Positions 32,586 through 43,458 of a stretch of DNA of 64,000 nt are shown here, one piece after another. The notes under the pieces are model-generated. The model saw only the letters and a program-made list of their open reading frames with translations, did not search any database and was not told the DNA's origin. Source of the stretch: Rhizoctonia solani (lineage: Eukaryota; Basidiomycota; Agaricomycetes; Cantharellales; Ceratobasidiaceae); assembly GCF_016906535.1 (NCBI RefSeq), contig NC_057373.1:186001-250000 (forward strand). The letters run 5' to 3'. The position numbers were made by a program, and so were the translations under genes. Position 1 is the first letter of the stretch, and each line of letters opens with the position of its first letter.

Positions 32586-34740
32586 CTACTTGCCCGTCAC
32601 TCTACGAAAGGCAATCCTCAAGTCAGACCACACGGCCGGCCGATTTTCCTCCCTTGTTCTCTTCCAGATATCCTCCAGTTGCATGACACATTCGTTTAAC
32701 ATAGTTCCCTGCGATGAGCATTCGCGAATACTGGAATACCTTCGCCGAATTATGGCGCGATCATTATCCCTCCACGCTACAACTCCAGCCTAGGAAAAAG
32801 GTAATTTAGTACAATTTGCATGATATTCAAGACTCTTAGGATGCACAAGACAACCAAACAACACTTACAATTGCCATTGGAGCCAAAAAGAGGTCTGGAT
32901 TTCGTCCTTGCTTCATTCCTTTGATCAGACGCATTAGACCCCTTTGGGCACGAACTACCCGAGGGTCATGGGCGTCAGCTCTGCACAAGGTCTAGAAAGA
33001 GCCATCGTATCAGATCGATAAGGACATACATAGTAAGAATAGTAGCTTACCATATAAAGATAAATATAAGCAGCAAATCGCCAACATTCCTGTACAGCTA
33101 TCCTACCAAGGCGCAACAGCGGATCGCCTGATTCACCAGCAGTAAATTTGATCTGTGGTAGCATCTCCTCCGCCCAGGCAACCATTTCCCGACTATCGCC
33201 GGTCCTAGGTGTCTCGCACAACGAGTTGACCCATGCGAAAAACATGATGATTTGATTGGGGATTCCGTATATCGACTGGAAGCTTTGATAGCTCGGTGTT
33301 TGCTCGCACAAATGAAGCGAGAACGGCACATCGTACTGGAAATAGGTCGGTTTCCCGGTGAGGGCACCATGCGTGATATCCATACAGGCAAACCATTGGA
33401 GGCTGGTGTCGGTGCCCAACATAATTTTCGGAAGGTTGACGGGCTTTCCTGGTAAATCGGGACAAGCATAGCGAAATATTGCCGCAATTTCGTCGAATGA
33501 CTTGGCAAACGCAATAGTGGGTTGGGTGTATAGCTGAAGCGTAACCACCTATCATTTAAAATGATTAGCAAGGATGTTCTGTACTGATTGATAGGGTGTA
33601 CGACAGTGAGCGCTACGGAGTCACTCTGAAAATCTAACGGCTTGAAAGAATTATGCGGTAAGCTCATAAAAGAACGCTAGCTACCATCACCTACCTAGTA
33701 GCCTTTACTATAGCCATGATGCTGACAATGTATGCAGCCGCGAAATGCCCGTAGCGATTCTCATAGAGACGTAGTAGCGCTTACTGTCTCACATTGTATC
33801 GCGGACCCGTACCTCAAATGCATGATCCAATATACGCGTAGCATTCCGTTTGTCCTCGTCAATTTTTGGTCGATGTAGCTTGGTTATATAATAGCGTCCG
33901 CTCTTTTGTACCTCATGGGCTAAGTATGTCAAAACGGACATTGATTTGCCGCCAATGGCTAGCTCCTGCGGGAACCCTCTCAGGACATTAGCCATAAGAA
34001 TAGTCTTGATCCGAGTGTCCTTGGATGCGAACCGCTGGATGACGTTGTCCCTTATTCTGTGCACCATTTCCAGGGGCTCGAATGTTGAGAAAATGGCCCA
34101 TTGTGAATCTGTATATACTATATATCAGCTCGCCAGATAGGACGTAGTTCAAGGAGTGTTACACACAGCACTGCAGCACGAAAGATAGGGAGTTATCGGG
34201 TGTGTTCCTGTCCATAGTAGGTGCCATAAATAGCAACGTCCGGATTCCTTCCGGGTCATAGTCTGCCCCATCATCAGGGACAACTAGGGTTGATCCTATC
34301 GGCAGAGCGGGGGCCTCAGAGATTACATTATCCATGACCGGGGTTTCAATTAGCCGACGGTCGCTTTCTGGCAACGATGAAGAAGCTTGTGACGAAATAG
34401 AGCCCGGAAGATCACCATGATGGGTTCCGTTGATCCATGGCTCACGGACAACAGAGTGGCTAAGAGTGGCCGAACCTTCGAGCGAAGAGCTTGTTGACCG
34501 CGGTGCTGGTTTGGTCATTTTGATTCGATGAGTCTCGCCTCCAGACAGTTCCACGTACTCGTAGCTGCAGATTTTTCCAGCACTTGTGCACCGCCGGCAT
34601 TGTGGCTTGGTCTCGTCGCACTTCTTGCGTCTGTCGTGATCTTATACTGTAGGTCAAACAGTAACAACGAAAAGCAATATAGCATCCAACACCCACCTCG
34701 TCTTACATGTACTACATCCCGATGTAGATCTCAGTGACAT
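32586..34740 (-). CDS. Zn(II)2Cys6 transcription factor, paralog 3
   Basis: Exon 1 (34740-34697) encodes MSLRSTSGCSTCKTR; the 66-nt intron 34696-34631 splits the zinc cluster; exon 2 starts at 34630 with RRKKCDETKPQCRRCTSAGK (CX2CX6CX6CX2CX6C). A linker with RIKMTKPAPRSTSSS and the end SLSFVLQCC follows. The next exon lies at about 34067-33810 (MVHRIRDNVIQRFASKDTRI). The fungal regulator middle block is at 33500-33050 (AIFRYACPDLPGKPVNLPKI ... ECWRFAAYIYLYM), then LCRADAHDPRVVRAQRG. The last exon ends AVWSDLRIAFRRVTGK, stop 32586-32588. Intact as far as can be judged; exact inner exon borders are approximate. Closest to paralog 4. Confidence 0.8.
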
Positions 34741-35874
34741 GCTCGTATTCTATATACGGTATATGCCACAACGTCAAGAGAAAAGTCCAAGAACAGGCTG
34801 ATACGACGTTGGTAATTTTGTAACACGTCATAGAAACGCAACCCAACGTTTCCGAACTGAAATAGTTACCAGTCGTAACACCAGGGTGTAACGCATTACC
34901 CAGCAGTGACCCCTCACTCTTACCTTTAATCCACCGCGGCTTAGTTCTTTTTGGGTGTGGCTTTGATAATTTTTATTATTAATTAACCAATTTTACTAGT
35001 TATAGTCTCTAGTACTCCTAGAAGATTATTGGCGTTATATTACTCCTTGTTGTTCGATGGCCAGCTTCATATTACATTTGGAGTATTTAAATGCTTCTCA
35101 CTAGTTACAGATGGTTCAAGATACGCTCAAAGGAAGCTCTGATACGAGCCTACCGCATCTGGTGGTGTTTCGATTACTGTTGGCCCACTCGTAGCTACCG
35201 CCGATTATCGCTTGCCCGCCGCCCATTTCTACAACCTACCCGGAGACACTGCTGTCATATCGCGCGGCCTCTGAGAATGTAGGCTTTTGATCAATGACGA
35301 CCTCCCGTAAATAATTAGTACATGTTTGAGTTTTGAGCGTAAAACATACGAAATGCATGCGCATAGATTTCATAGTCGTGTAAGCGCTATCGTGTTCAAT
35401 GTACACAATTACGCATATGCCCAACAGCCCTTTCTCAATCCCGGTCTGATTCTATCGAGTTCCTTTTGTGAAACTCTTGTGGTCAGAACTTGTCGACTAG
35501 ATTGGCAGTGCTCGGTTCAATTAACTCATCTGGAGACTGTATGCGTACTTTGAATATTAATATCAAAAGCCACCCCAAACATTTCATCGGACCTATTTTA
35601 TGGCAATAAATCAGACATAATACATATACACGTACATCAGAGTAAAAGGATGTATACAACTTATGTTCAATAAAGAGATGGGTTCAAATACTGATTCAAT
35701 AAATGTCTGGAAAGTGCCTCACATGTTCATCTTCAAGAACCAATACGGTGAGCAGAAAGTTCACCACCTCGCAGTTCTTTGGTCATGTCAGGCTATTGAG
35801 AAATTAGGGTCAATACAAAACAAAAACTCAAAAGTACAAGAGACGTGGAGCGCACAGCGCATGCACTTGCCAAG
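34741..35874. other. Intergenic stretch between regulator paralogs 3 and 4
   Basis: 1.1 kb, AT-rich, no supported gene or repeat. Short ORFs here have no recognisable content. Confidence 0.5.
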
Positions 35875-38122
35875 CTATTTGCCCGTCACTCGACGAAAGG
35901 CTATCCTCAAATCAGCCCAGACGGCCGGTCGATCTTCGTCACTCGTCCGTCGCCATATGTCCTCCAGCTGCAATATGCATTCGTTTAAGGCGGTCCCCCG
36001 CTCGGAGAATTCACGAACGCCCAGATATCTTTGGCGAATTATATTCCGATGGGTATCTTTCAACGCTACGACTCCAGCCTAACAATGGTATAAAGTGAGC
36101 TTTGCTGCCTGATATGTTTAAACCTGATAAGAGATGCCATAAAATACGCACGATCATCATCGGGGCCAAAAAGAGGTCCGGATTCCGACCTTGTTTCATC
36201 CCATTGATCACACGTATCATACCCCTTTGAGCCCGTACCACCCGAGGATCATGAGCGTTGGATCCACACAAGGCCTAGAAAGCGTCATCACCGTCAATTC
36301 CGCAGTGGTCGGGTTGTACACAGCTACAACCGTGAGATCTACATACCATATAAAGATAAATGTAGGCTGCATACCGCCAGCACTCCTGTATTGCCATTCT
36401 GCCAATACGTAACAGCGCATCACCGGTTTCGCCACCGGCAAATCTGATCTGAGGTAATATCTCCTCCGCCCACGCAATCACCTCGGGACTATCTCCAGCA
36501 GGTGTCTCGCATAGAGAGTTGACCCACGCGAAAAACATGATGAGCTGGTCAGGGACGCCTTGAACCGCCTGAAAACTCGCAGATGCTTGTACTTGGTTGC
36601 ACAATTCTATCGAGAATGGCACGTCATACTGGAAGTGGGTCGGCTTGGCACTAAGAATACTGTGCAAGACATCCAAGCAAGCAAACCATCGAAGGCTAGT
36701 GTTAGAGCCCAGCATAAGGGCCGCGAGGTTGATCGGCTTTCCGGGTAGATCCGGACATGCACAACGGAATATGGCTGCAACATAATCTAGCGACTGGATA
36801 AAAATGGTGGTCGGTTGCGAATGCAGCTGGAGCGTGAGTACCTTTCATTTGGGAATGATAAGTATGAGCGTCTTCTAATGGTTGATAGGGTATATAGCAG
36901 TAAACACTACGGGGCCGGCACAAAAGTCGCTACGGGCGTCGTGACCGATACCATCAACAGAGTTCTTCCCATAGGTGGCTAAAATAACTCTCAGAAGTCT
37001 GTCACCTACAAAAGAGTGTAGCATATGAAATTTCTGATATAGACACCCCGTAGCGACTTTTGTATCGGCGCCGTAGCGCTTAATGGAATATACTCTATTG
37101 CACAACCACCATACGCGTACCTCAAATGTATAGTCCAACATACACAGAGCACCCTCTCTGTCTACGTCAAGTATTGGCCGGTTTAGTTTGGTTGTATAAT
37201 AAAGCCCGCGTTTCTGCAGATTGACGGCTAAATGTCTCAAAATGGACGCTCCCTTTTTGTCAACGACTAGGTTCCGCGCAAACCCTCTCATGATGTTGGC
37301 CATAAGAATAGCCTTGATTCGTGTATCCTCAGATGAGAATCTTTGGATAACACGTTCACGTATCCCATGGACCATCTCCAAGGGCTCGAAAATCATCACA
37401 ATAGCCCACTGTGAATCTATACATACAATGAGCTTTTTGAACGGACGCTGAACCAAGGTTCGTTACCCACAGCACTGTAACACGAACGGAAGAGAGTTAT
37501 CCGGGACGTTCTTATCCATGGTCGGGGTTGTACATAATAGAGCTTGAATGCCTTCGGGGTCGTATTCTCCGTCTCGTCCAGTATTGTCAATAGTCTGTAT
37601 TAATTTGATCGGAGCCGGAATATGATTCCTCAAAGTCTCGCCATCGGTGCCTTGCTGCTGCCGCTTTTGAATTGATTGGGGGTTATTTTCGGACGGAATC
37701 GAAGTGTTGACGAGATCAGCACTGTAGAGTGCCCGTGAGGGTATGAGAGAAGCCCGAGATGACATAGAAACAGTGGATTCTCCAGGGCGAATAAAGTTAG
37801 TTCGCAGGTAGAGTCCAGTAACCGATGACTCGGAAAAACTACCAGAAGCTGATGGCAGCGGGTCAAGGTGATCGCTCGGACGGGGTGCTGGTTTGGTCCT
37901 TTTGATTCGATAACTCTCGCTTTCAGGCCGTTCCACATACTCGTAGCTGCAGATTTTTCCAGCGCTTGTGCATCGCCGGCATTGTGGCTTGGTCTCGTCG
38001 CACTTCTTACGTCTGTCGCCATCTTATGCTGTAGGTCAAACAGCAACAACAGCAGGTAATATAGCATTCTGGGCCCACCTCGTCTTGCATGTACTGCATC
38101 CTAGCGTAGATCTCAGCGACAT
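35875..38122 (-). CDS. Zn(II)2Cys6 transcription factor, paralog 4
   Basis: Exon 1 (38122-38079) encodes MSLRSTLGCSTCKTR; intron 38078-38013 is 66 nt; exon 2 from 38012 completes the zinc cluster (RRKKCDETKPQCRRCTSAGK) and runs through KRTKPAPRPSDHLD to SLPFVLQCC. A further exon around 37430-37120 has MVHGIRERVIQRFSSEDTRI. The middle block at about 36830-36340 reads AAIFRCACPDLPGKPINLAA onward to ECWRYAAYIYLYM, and the last exon ends AVWADLRIAFRRVTGK with stop 35875-35877. The intron near 36900-37100 is longer than in paralog 3. Same gene layout as paralogs 3 and 5, indicating tandem duplication. Confidence 0.8.
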
Positions 38123-38562
38123 ACCTGGGTTCTGTATATGCCACAGCGTCGAGAGAGAAGTCCAGGAGCAGGTTGATACGATGTTGGTAATTTTGTAACA
38201 CGTCATAGATACATACAGGTCCCTGAAACTCAACGTTTCCACAACAAAACAGTTACTTGTTGCTATGTCAAAGTCCAGCGTAACGCCACAAGACCAAATT
38301 ATAATCACAACACCAAAATACAGACTGGGATAACCCTTTGTCCCAAAAGTAAAGCATAGCCAATAAGACTGAGATCGCATACATAGACGTCAAAATGAAC
38401 TGATGAAATTCGAAGCTTAGAAGGTATCGCGTGTCCATTTCAAAGGCTAATCCTACCCACAGAAAACATACTCACACTATGGATCATCGACCAAGCCAGA
38501 CTATCAAAAAGGATATGTTAATACAAAACGAAACTGTAAGGTCTAAGAAACGTAGGCGTACT
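38123..38562. other. Intergenic stretch between regulator paralogs 4 and 5
   Basis: Upstream region of paralog 4 and downstream of paralog 5; nothing else seen. Confidence 0.5.
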
Positions 38563-40857
38563 TTAGTGACCTGTTACCCTACGTAGACCTATCCTCAAGT
38601 CAGGCCACACTGCTGGTCGACCCTCTTCTCTGGTCCTGTGCCATATGTCCATTAATTGCTTCGTAGACTCATGATATAAAGTTCCGGGCTTGGAGCCTTC
38701 GCGAACGGCAAAGAATCTTCGGCTTATCATCTTGCGCTCGTTCTCATTCGTCGTTGCGACCGCAGCCTAAGAGAAGATGCTCCTTGAGTATGCTGTAGGC
38801 ATACCCTGTATGCATCTACACGAGATTCAAAAGATGCATATAATGCGACGTACAACAATCATAGGGCCCAAAAATGGATCGGGGAGCCGTCCTTGCTTGA
38901 TCCTTTTGATTACACGTAACATGTTCTGTTGAGCTCGTACCACCCGGGGGTCATGAGCGTCAACTCTGCACAAGGCCTGAAAAGCGTCATGAATGATAGC
39001 TCCATGAGAAACAAATGATATGAACATTTATGAAACGATTAGCATACCATATAAAGATAAATGTAAGCCGCCAGTCTCCAACACTCCTGTATTGCCATTC
39101 TGCAAATACGCAGAACTGGATCACCTGTTTCGCCGCCAACAAACTTGATCTGCGGCAGTATCTCCTCCGCCCATGCAACCACCTCCGGATTATCTCCAGC
39201 TCCAGGTGTCTCGCATAGAGAATTGACCCACGCAAAGAACATGATAAGTTGATCCGGGACACCTTGAATCGATTGGAAGCTCTGGTAGCTCTTCACTCGG
39301 TTGCACAGGTCAAGTGAGAACGGTACTTCGTACTGAAAGCAAGTCGGTATGCCGATGAGAACAGATGCTAAGATATCGGCACAAGCAAAGTACCGAAGAC
39401 CAATTCTGTCGCCCAGGATGATGTTTGGGAGATTGATCGGCCTCCCAGGTAAATCGGGGCACGCACGTCGAAATATGGGTGCAATACAGTTCATCGACTT
39501 CATGAGGGAAGAAGTGGATTGGGTACGTATTTGGAGTGTGAGTACCTTTATTTCCAGGTAGTTAGTGGCGATATCCTACAGTCGTTAATGGGGTATACGA
39601 TAGCAAGTGTTACGGGGTTGACATAAAAAATTGGAGAATAATGTTATTGTCAGTGGCTGAAGCTCGCCGTTTGCGTAGAAGCATCAGCTGTGAAGGCTCT
39701 GAGCAGAAAACCTTGGAAGAGGTTTCTGTAGCGACAGCGTATCGCTTGCTGTCGTATTCCCCATCTAATGTGAGAGAATCGTACCTCAAGTGCATAGTCT
39801 AATATATACATTGCGTTCTGTCTGTCCTGTTCAGATGTTGGTTGCGGCTTGGTCAAATATGAGCAACCAATTTTTTGTACTTCGACAGCTAAATAGCTCA
39901 GAATAGACATCCTCTTGTTATCAATTAGCGGGTCTTGTGCGAATCCCTTCATCACATTGGCCATTAGTATGGTCTTGTATCGCGTATCCTGTGATGAGAA
40001 CCGCTGGATAGCATGCTCCCGTATACCATGCACTATTTCCAGGGGTTCGAATATCGAGGCAACTGTCCATTGCGAGTCTATAGACGTTATCAGCCTTTGG
40101 GTCAAGCAGTCAGCCGAGCCATCTGCTCACAGCAGTGTAACACGAAAGGAAGCGAGTTATCGGTCACGTTCTTGTCCAGAGTAGGAGCCGTATACATCAA
40201 GGCCTGAATTCCTTCAGGGTCTTCGTCTGCCTCGTCCACTTCGTCATGATCAACAGTCCGTAGTGATCCCGTCGGCACCACAACGGGATTGAAAGGGATT
40301 ACATTATACGTGCCCGGGATTCGAAGGTCTTGCCCACGATGGTTCACCGATGGACTCCGAACGTCGATCTGATCGATCTGATAGGGAATCCGCGAAAGTA
40401 CAAGTGGAAATGTTTGTGATGACGTACGGTCGAGAGGATCTGTAGAGTGTGCAAGGTCTGGCTGATTGGCCCATGGTTCGCGTAAACTAGAACGAGAGAC
40501 AATGGCTGAGCTCCCGGATACTGGTGAAGAATCGGGAGGACGGCTGGAGCTAGGCCCTAAGGAATCCGGGGAAAACAAGACATTTCGAAATACATCCCGG
40601 GGTGCGGTAGCCAATCGCTCGGGAATGGTGCGTGGTGCTGGCTTAGTCCTTCTGACCTTGTAGCTCTGTTCTCTTGGGACTTCCACATATTCATAGACAC
40701 ATGTTACGCCACTGGTGGTGCACCGCCGACACTCCGGCTTGGCTTCATCGCATTTCTTGCGTCTGTCATCATTTGAGCGGTGGCCGGTAATTCGTAGTGC
40801 GTTCGGAGCTCACTTAGCTTTACACATGCTACATCCCAATGTGGATCTTCCTGCCAT
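38563..40857 (-). CDS. Zn(II)2Cys6 transcription factor, paralog 5
   Basis: Exon 1 (40857-40814) encodes MAGRSTLGCSMCKAK; intron 40813-40763 is 51 nt; exon 2 from 40762 gives RRKKCDEAKPECRRC and CVYEYVEVPREQSYKVRRTK. It runs to SLPFVLHCC near 40135. The next exon (about 40085-39788) has IVHGIREHAIQRFSSQDTRY. The middle block (39503-39050) reads APIFRRACPDLPGRPINLPN ... ECWRLAAYIYLYM. LCRVDAHDPRVVRAQQNMLR lies at 38980-38860, and the last exon at about 38767-38563 ends AVWPDLRIGLRRVTGH. Stop TAA 38563-38565. All blocks are present and in frame within exons. Confidence 0.8.
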
Positions 40858-42233
40858 GGGGCTGTTCCGCTTGTTGCAATATGGGTAGACAAGTTGGAGA
40901 TAGTGACAGGAACCTGAGTTCGATGCACAGCCTCCGGCGCCAAACATCTCTTAAACATGTACATTTCCACGACAGACACTCGGTGTGTGCGGCTGTTTCA
41001 ATATACTAATTGGAATAACACCCACAAGGTAGAAACATAGAATATAATCACATATATTTTGCCGTAATTAATGGTACAAACTCAAAGCAAAGGCATGTTC
41101 GTATGGCTTGCAATATATAGGTGTAAGTCTACTATGAAACTAAAACGGCACCAGACTGGCGTAGATCTAGATTACAAGAACTCACCATCGTAAAATATAA
41201 GTATACCAGATTTCTGCAGGAGATATACCTTTTGAAGAAACGTGACAAAAGCGGTCTACGTAAACATCAGGAAGTACCTGACCCGGACAATTAACAGACC
41301 ATTTCTAGTATGATTCTAACTGATCGTTCGAGGAGGCCGCAGAAATCCCGAAGATACACGCGGCTTCCAGTAGGTTTCTGGCCAATACTACAAGATTGTT
41401 TCTTAGGGAGTTTCCATATCTTTGATCAACACAGTGAGCCCTGCCTATTGTTACCGTCTTATGTCACTGCAAGCGACTGGGCCACGGGTGCTGCCTCAGC
41501 CGAGTCTCTTCTGTAGGGTTCTTGTATCAACCTGCGCACACGCTTGCATATACTCTTGAATCAAGTGGGAACAGGCCACTATTATCGAAGTTGTAAATGG
41601 AGATGGGGGCTTTGGCTCGTTGCCTGAGCTGTGTAACCAAGTAACGATAGAATATGATTCCAAGGAGCAACTGTCCAGGACTTTAGTAGTATTCTTTACG
41701 AATATGAATAAATCAAATACGACAGAGATATTCCAAAGAAAATTCTAGTATTCGTCAGGGATTCTCACATGAGCCAAGATGTATGCGAATCTCGAGCTTT
41801 TCCATGCGCTCTCTCCGGCCGCTAATCTTATCGAATTTTTCAAGTCATTTACAATATACTAGGAGATAGACTCAACATCCTCCCTAGAGTATGAGGCCAA
41901 ATCACGATACCAAAACGCAGATAGAGGTAACTCTTTGCCTCAAAATTTGAGCGCGTCATTGAATACGACATACCTTTACCAAATTTAGCATAAAGGAGAC
42001 AGCATATATGTACGGCAAAGCAGATTGATGATAGTTGAAGCTCACAAAAAATTACAAAAGCACACGTCCAATAAAACCTCAAAAGGAATATTGCGCGTTC
42101 ATCTCAAAATTTGAATATCATCCACAGAATGAATGATCATCCCACCTCCCCGCCCAAACCAGGCCATTAAGAAAAGACTAAAGTAAAGTGAAATCCCAAG
42201 GTCCGCGGAATGTAGACACCTCATATAGGTGGC
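40858..42233. other. Gene-free 1.4 kb between paralog 5 and the deletion remnant
   Basis: No ORF with recognisable content; short ORFs are at chance level. No repeats recognised. Confidence 0.5.
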
Positions 42234-42709
42234 TAGCTGCCAGTCGCCCTACGAAAGGATATCCTCAGATCAGACCACATGGCGGGCCGGCATTCTCGTC
42301 TGGTTCTCTGCCAGATATCCTCCAATTGCATACTGACTTCATAAAACAAGGTATCCTTCCCAGAGGCTTTGCGAACTGCAAGGAATTTTTTACGGATTAA
42401 ACTCTGTTCCTCCTCTTTGTTTGTTGCGACCGCAAGCTAAAGGACGGCGTTCGTTGAGTATGTTGTATGCATAGGACTGGGGATCCAAACCAGGCTCATG
42501 AGAAAATAGAAACACTACGCACAACAACCGTATAACACGAAAATGTAGACACAAGCTGCTCCACTGGCGATACACCGGCCACACTCTGGCTTAGCTTCGT
42601 CACACTTTTTGCGTCTGCTGCCGCTTAGGGTCTAGATGATAGCAAGTAGTTCTTCGAGAGCTCACCTAACTTTACACATGCTACATCCCAATGTGGATCT
42701 GTTTGACAT
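42234..42709 (-). pseudogene. Zn(II)2Cys6 regulator remnant (paralog 6) with internal deletion
   Basis: Exon 1 at 42709-42666 encodes MSNRSTLGCSMCKVR. Exon 2 begins RRKKCDEAKPECGRC, completing the zinc cluster, but after about 30 codons (AACVYIFV) it meets sequence that in paralog 5 lies just before the last intron, and reads to a TAG. The last exon is present and readable (EDIWQRTRREWRPAMWSDLR), with stop 42234-42236. About 1.8 kb of the middle of the gene is missing compared with paralogs 3-5. If translated, it would give only a short zinc-cluster peptide of roughly 50 residues. Deletion pseudogene is the simplest explanation. Confidence 0.78.
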
Positions 42710-43195
42710 GGCTGGTTATCGCAACTTCGGGTGGATAAGTTCGGGGCAAATTAGTGCTGGACTTATGTCGCAAGTGACATCAACACAGCCCCCAAGCCAA
42801 ACATCTGACAGCAGGCGCTAGTTACAGCCTTGCTCACTTCAATCTAGTGCACACATCGATCAACATAGTACTCACAAGGCGGAAACACAGACATATCTTT
42901 ATACAGCCGCCTCAGGTCCTATAGCGATATATTTATGTACATGTTTCGGCTGTTTCTTTACGACATACTGGCACGGTATTTCGTATCTATGCTTTCCGCC
43001 TGGTTTTTGTGCGCAGTACCAGCCCGTCGCGCATTACAGCTGACTCACGTACATCAGCAAAAATCGGCTGAAACCCCTGCACCCTGCCTGTCAAAACTAG
43101 ACAGGATTAGCTTCAGACCCTTGACACCTACACTAAATGGCAATAATCACTTCCAGCCCGCGTCGATTTAGTATTCCGTTGACGGGGAGGCGGGT
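42710..43195. other. Gene-free stretch left of the Plavaka region
   Basis: No supported gene. The presumed left boundary of the Plavaka-type element lies at its right edge. Confidence 0.45.
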
Positions 43196-43320
43196 TCTAG
43201 GATAGTGGCTCCTAAATGAGGGGGATTAGAGCAGCCCGTGCCAATCCTGGTATATTTAGCACAAATAGCGCGATTAGCACAACTAGCACGGTTAGAGGAA
43301 TTAGTGGGAAGTATGGCTCA
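43196..43320. repeat. TTAG-rich subterminal repeat array (left)
   Basis: Five TTAG motifs in about 85 bases (GATTAG, TTTAGCAC, GATTAGCAC, GGTTAGAGG, AATTAGTGG), plus related CTAGCAC. It lies just beyond the transposase 3' end. The complementary motif CTAA is repeated at 58780-59050. Confidence 0.5.
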
Positions 43321-43458
43321 TACCACACAAATCCAAAAGTGTGAAAGACAGACAGTGATTGGCCATATAGATTCCTATCAAAGCCATTTTGAATCAACAA
43401 GCAGACACAACTGGCTAAAAATACAGGTGAATAATATTGCTATCAATACAATGTAATG

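Noticed and set aside
40704..40979. 91-codon ORF over the start of regulator paralog 5
   Set aside because: Wrong frame; the spliced reading MAGRSTLGCSMCKAK plus RRKKCDEAKPECRRC gives the zinc cluster.
43238..43456. Leu/Ala-rich 72-codon ORF near the left TTAG array
   Set aside because: Its regular look (LAQIARLAQLARL) comes from the repeated TTAGCAC motif, not from a gene.
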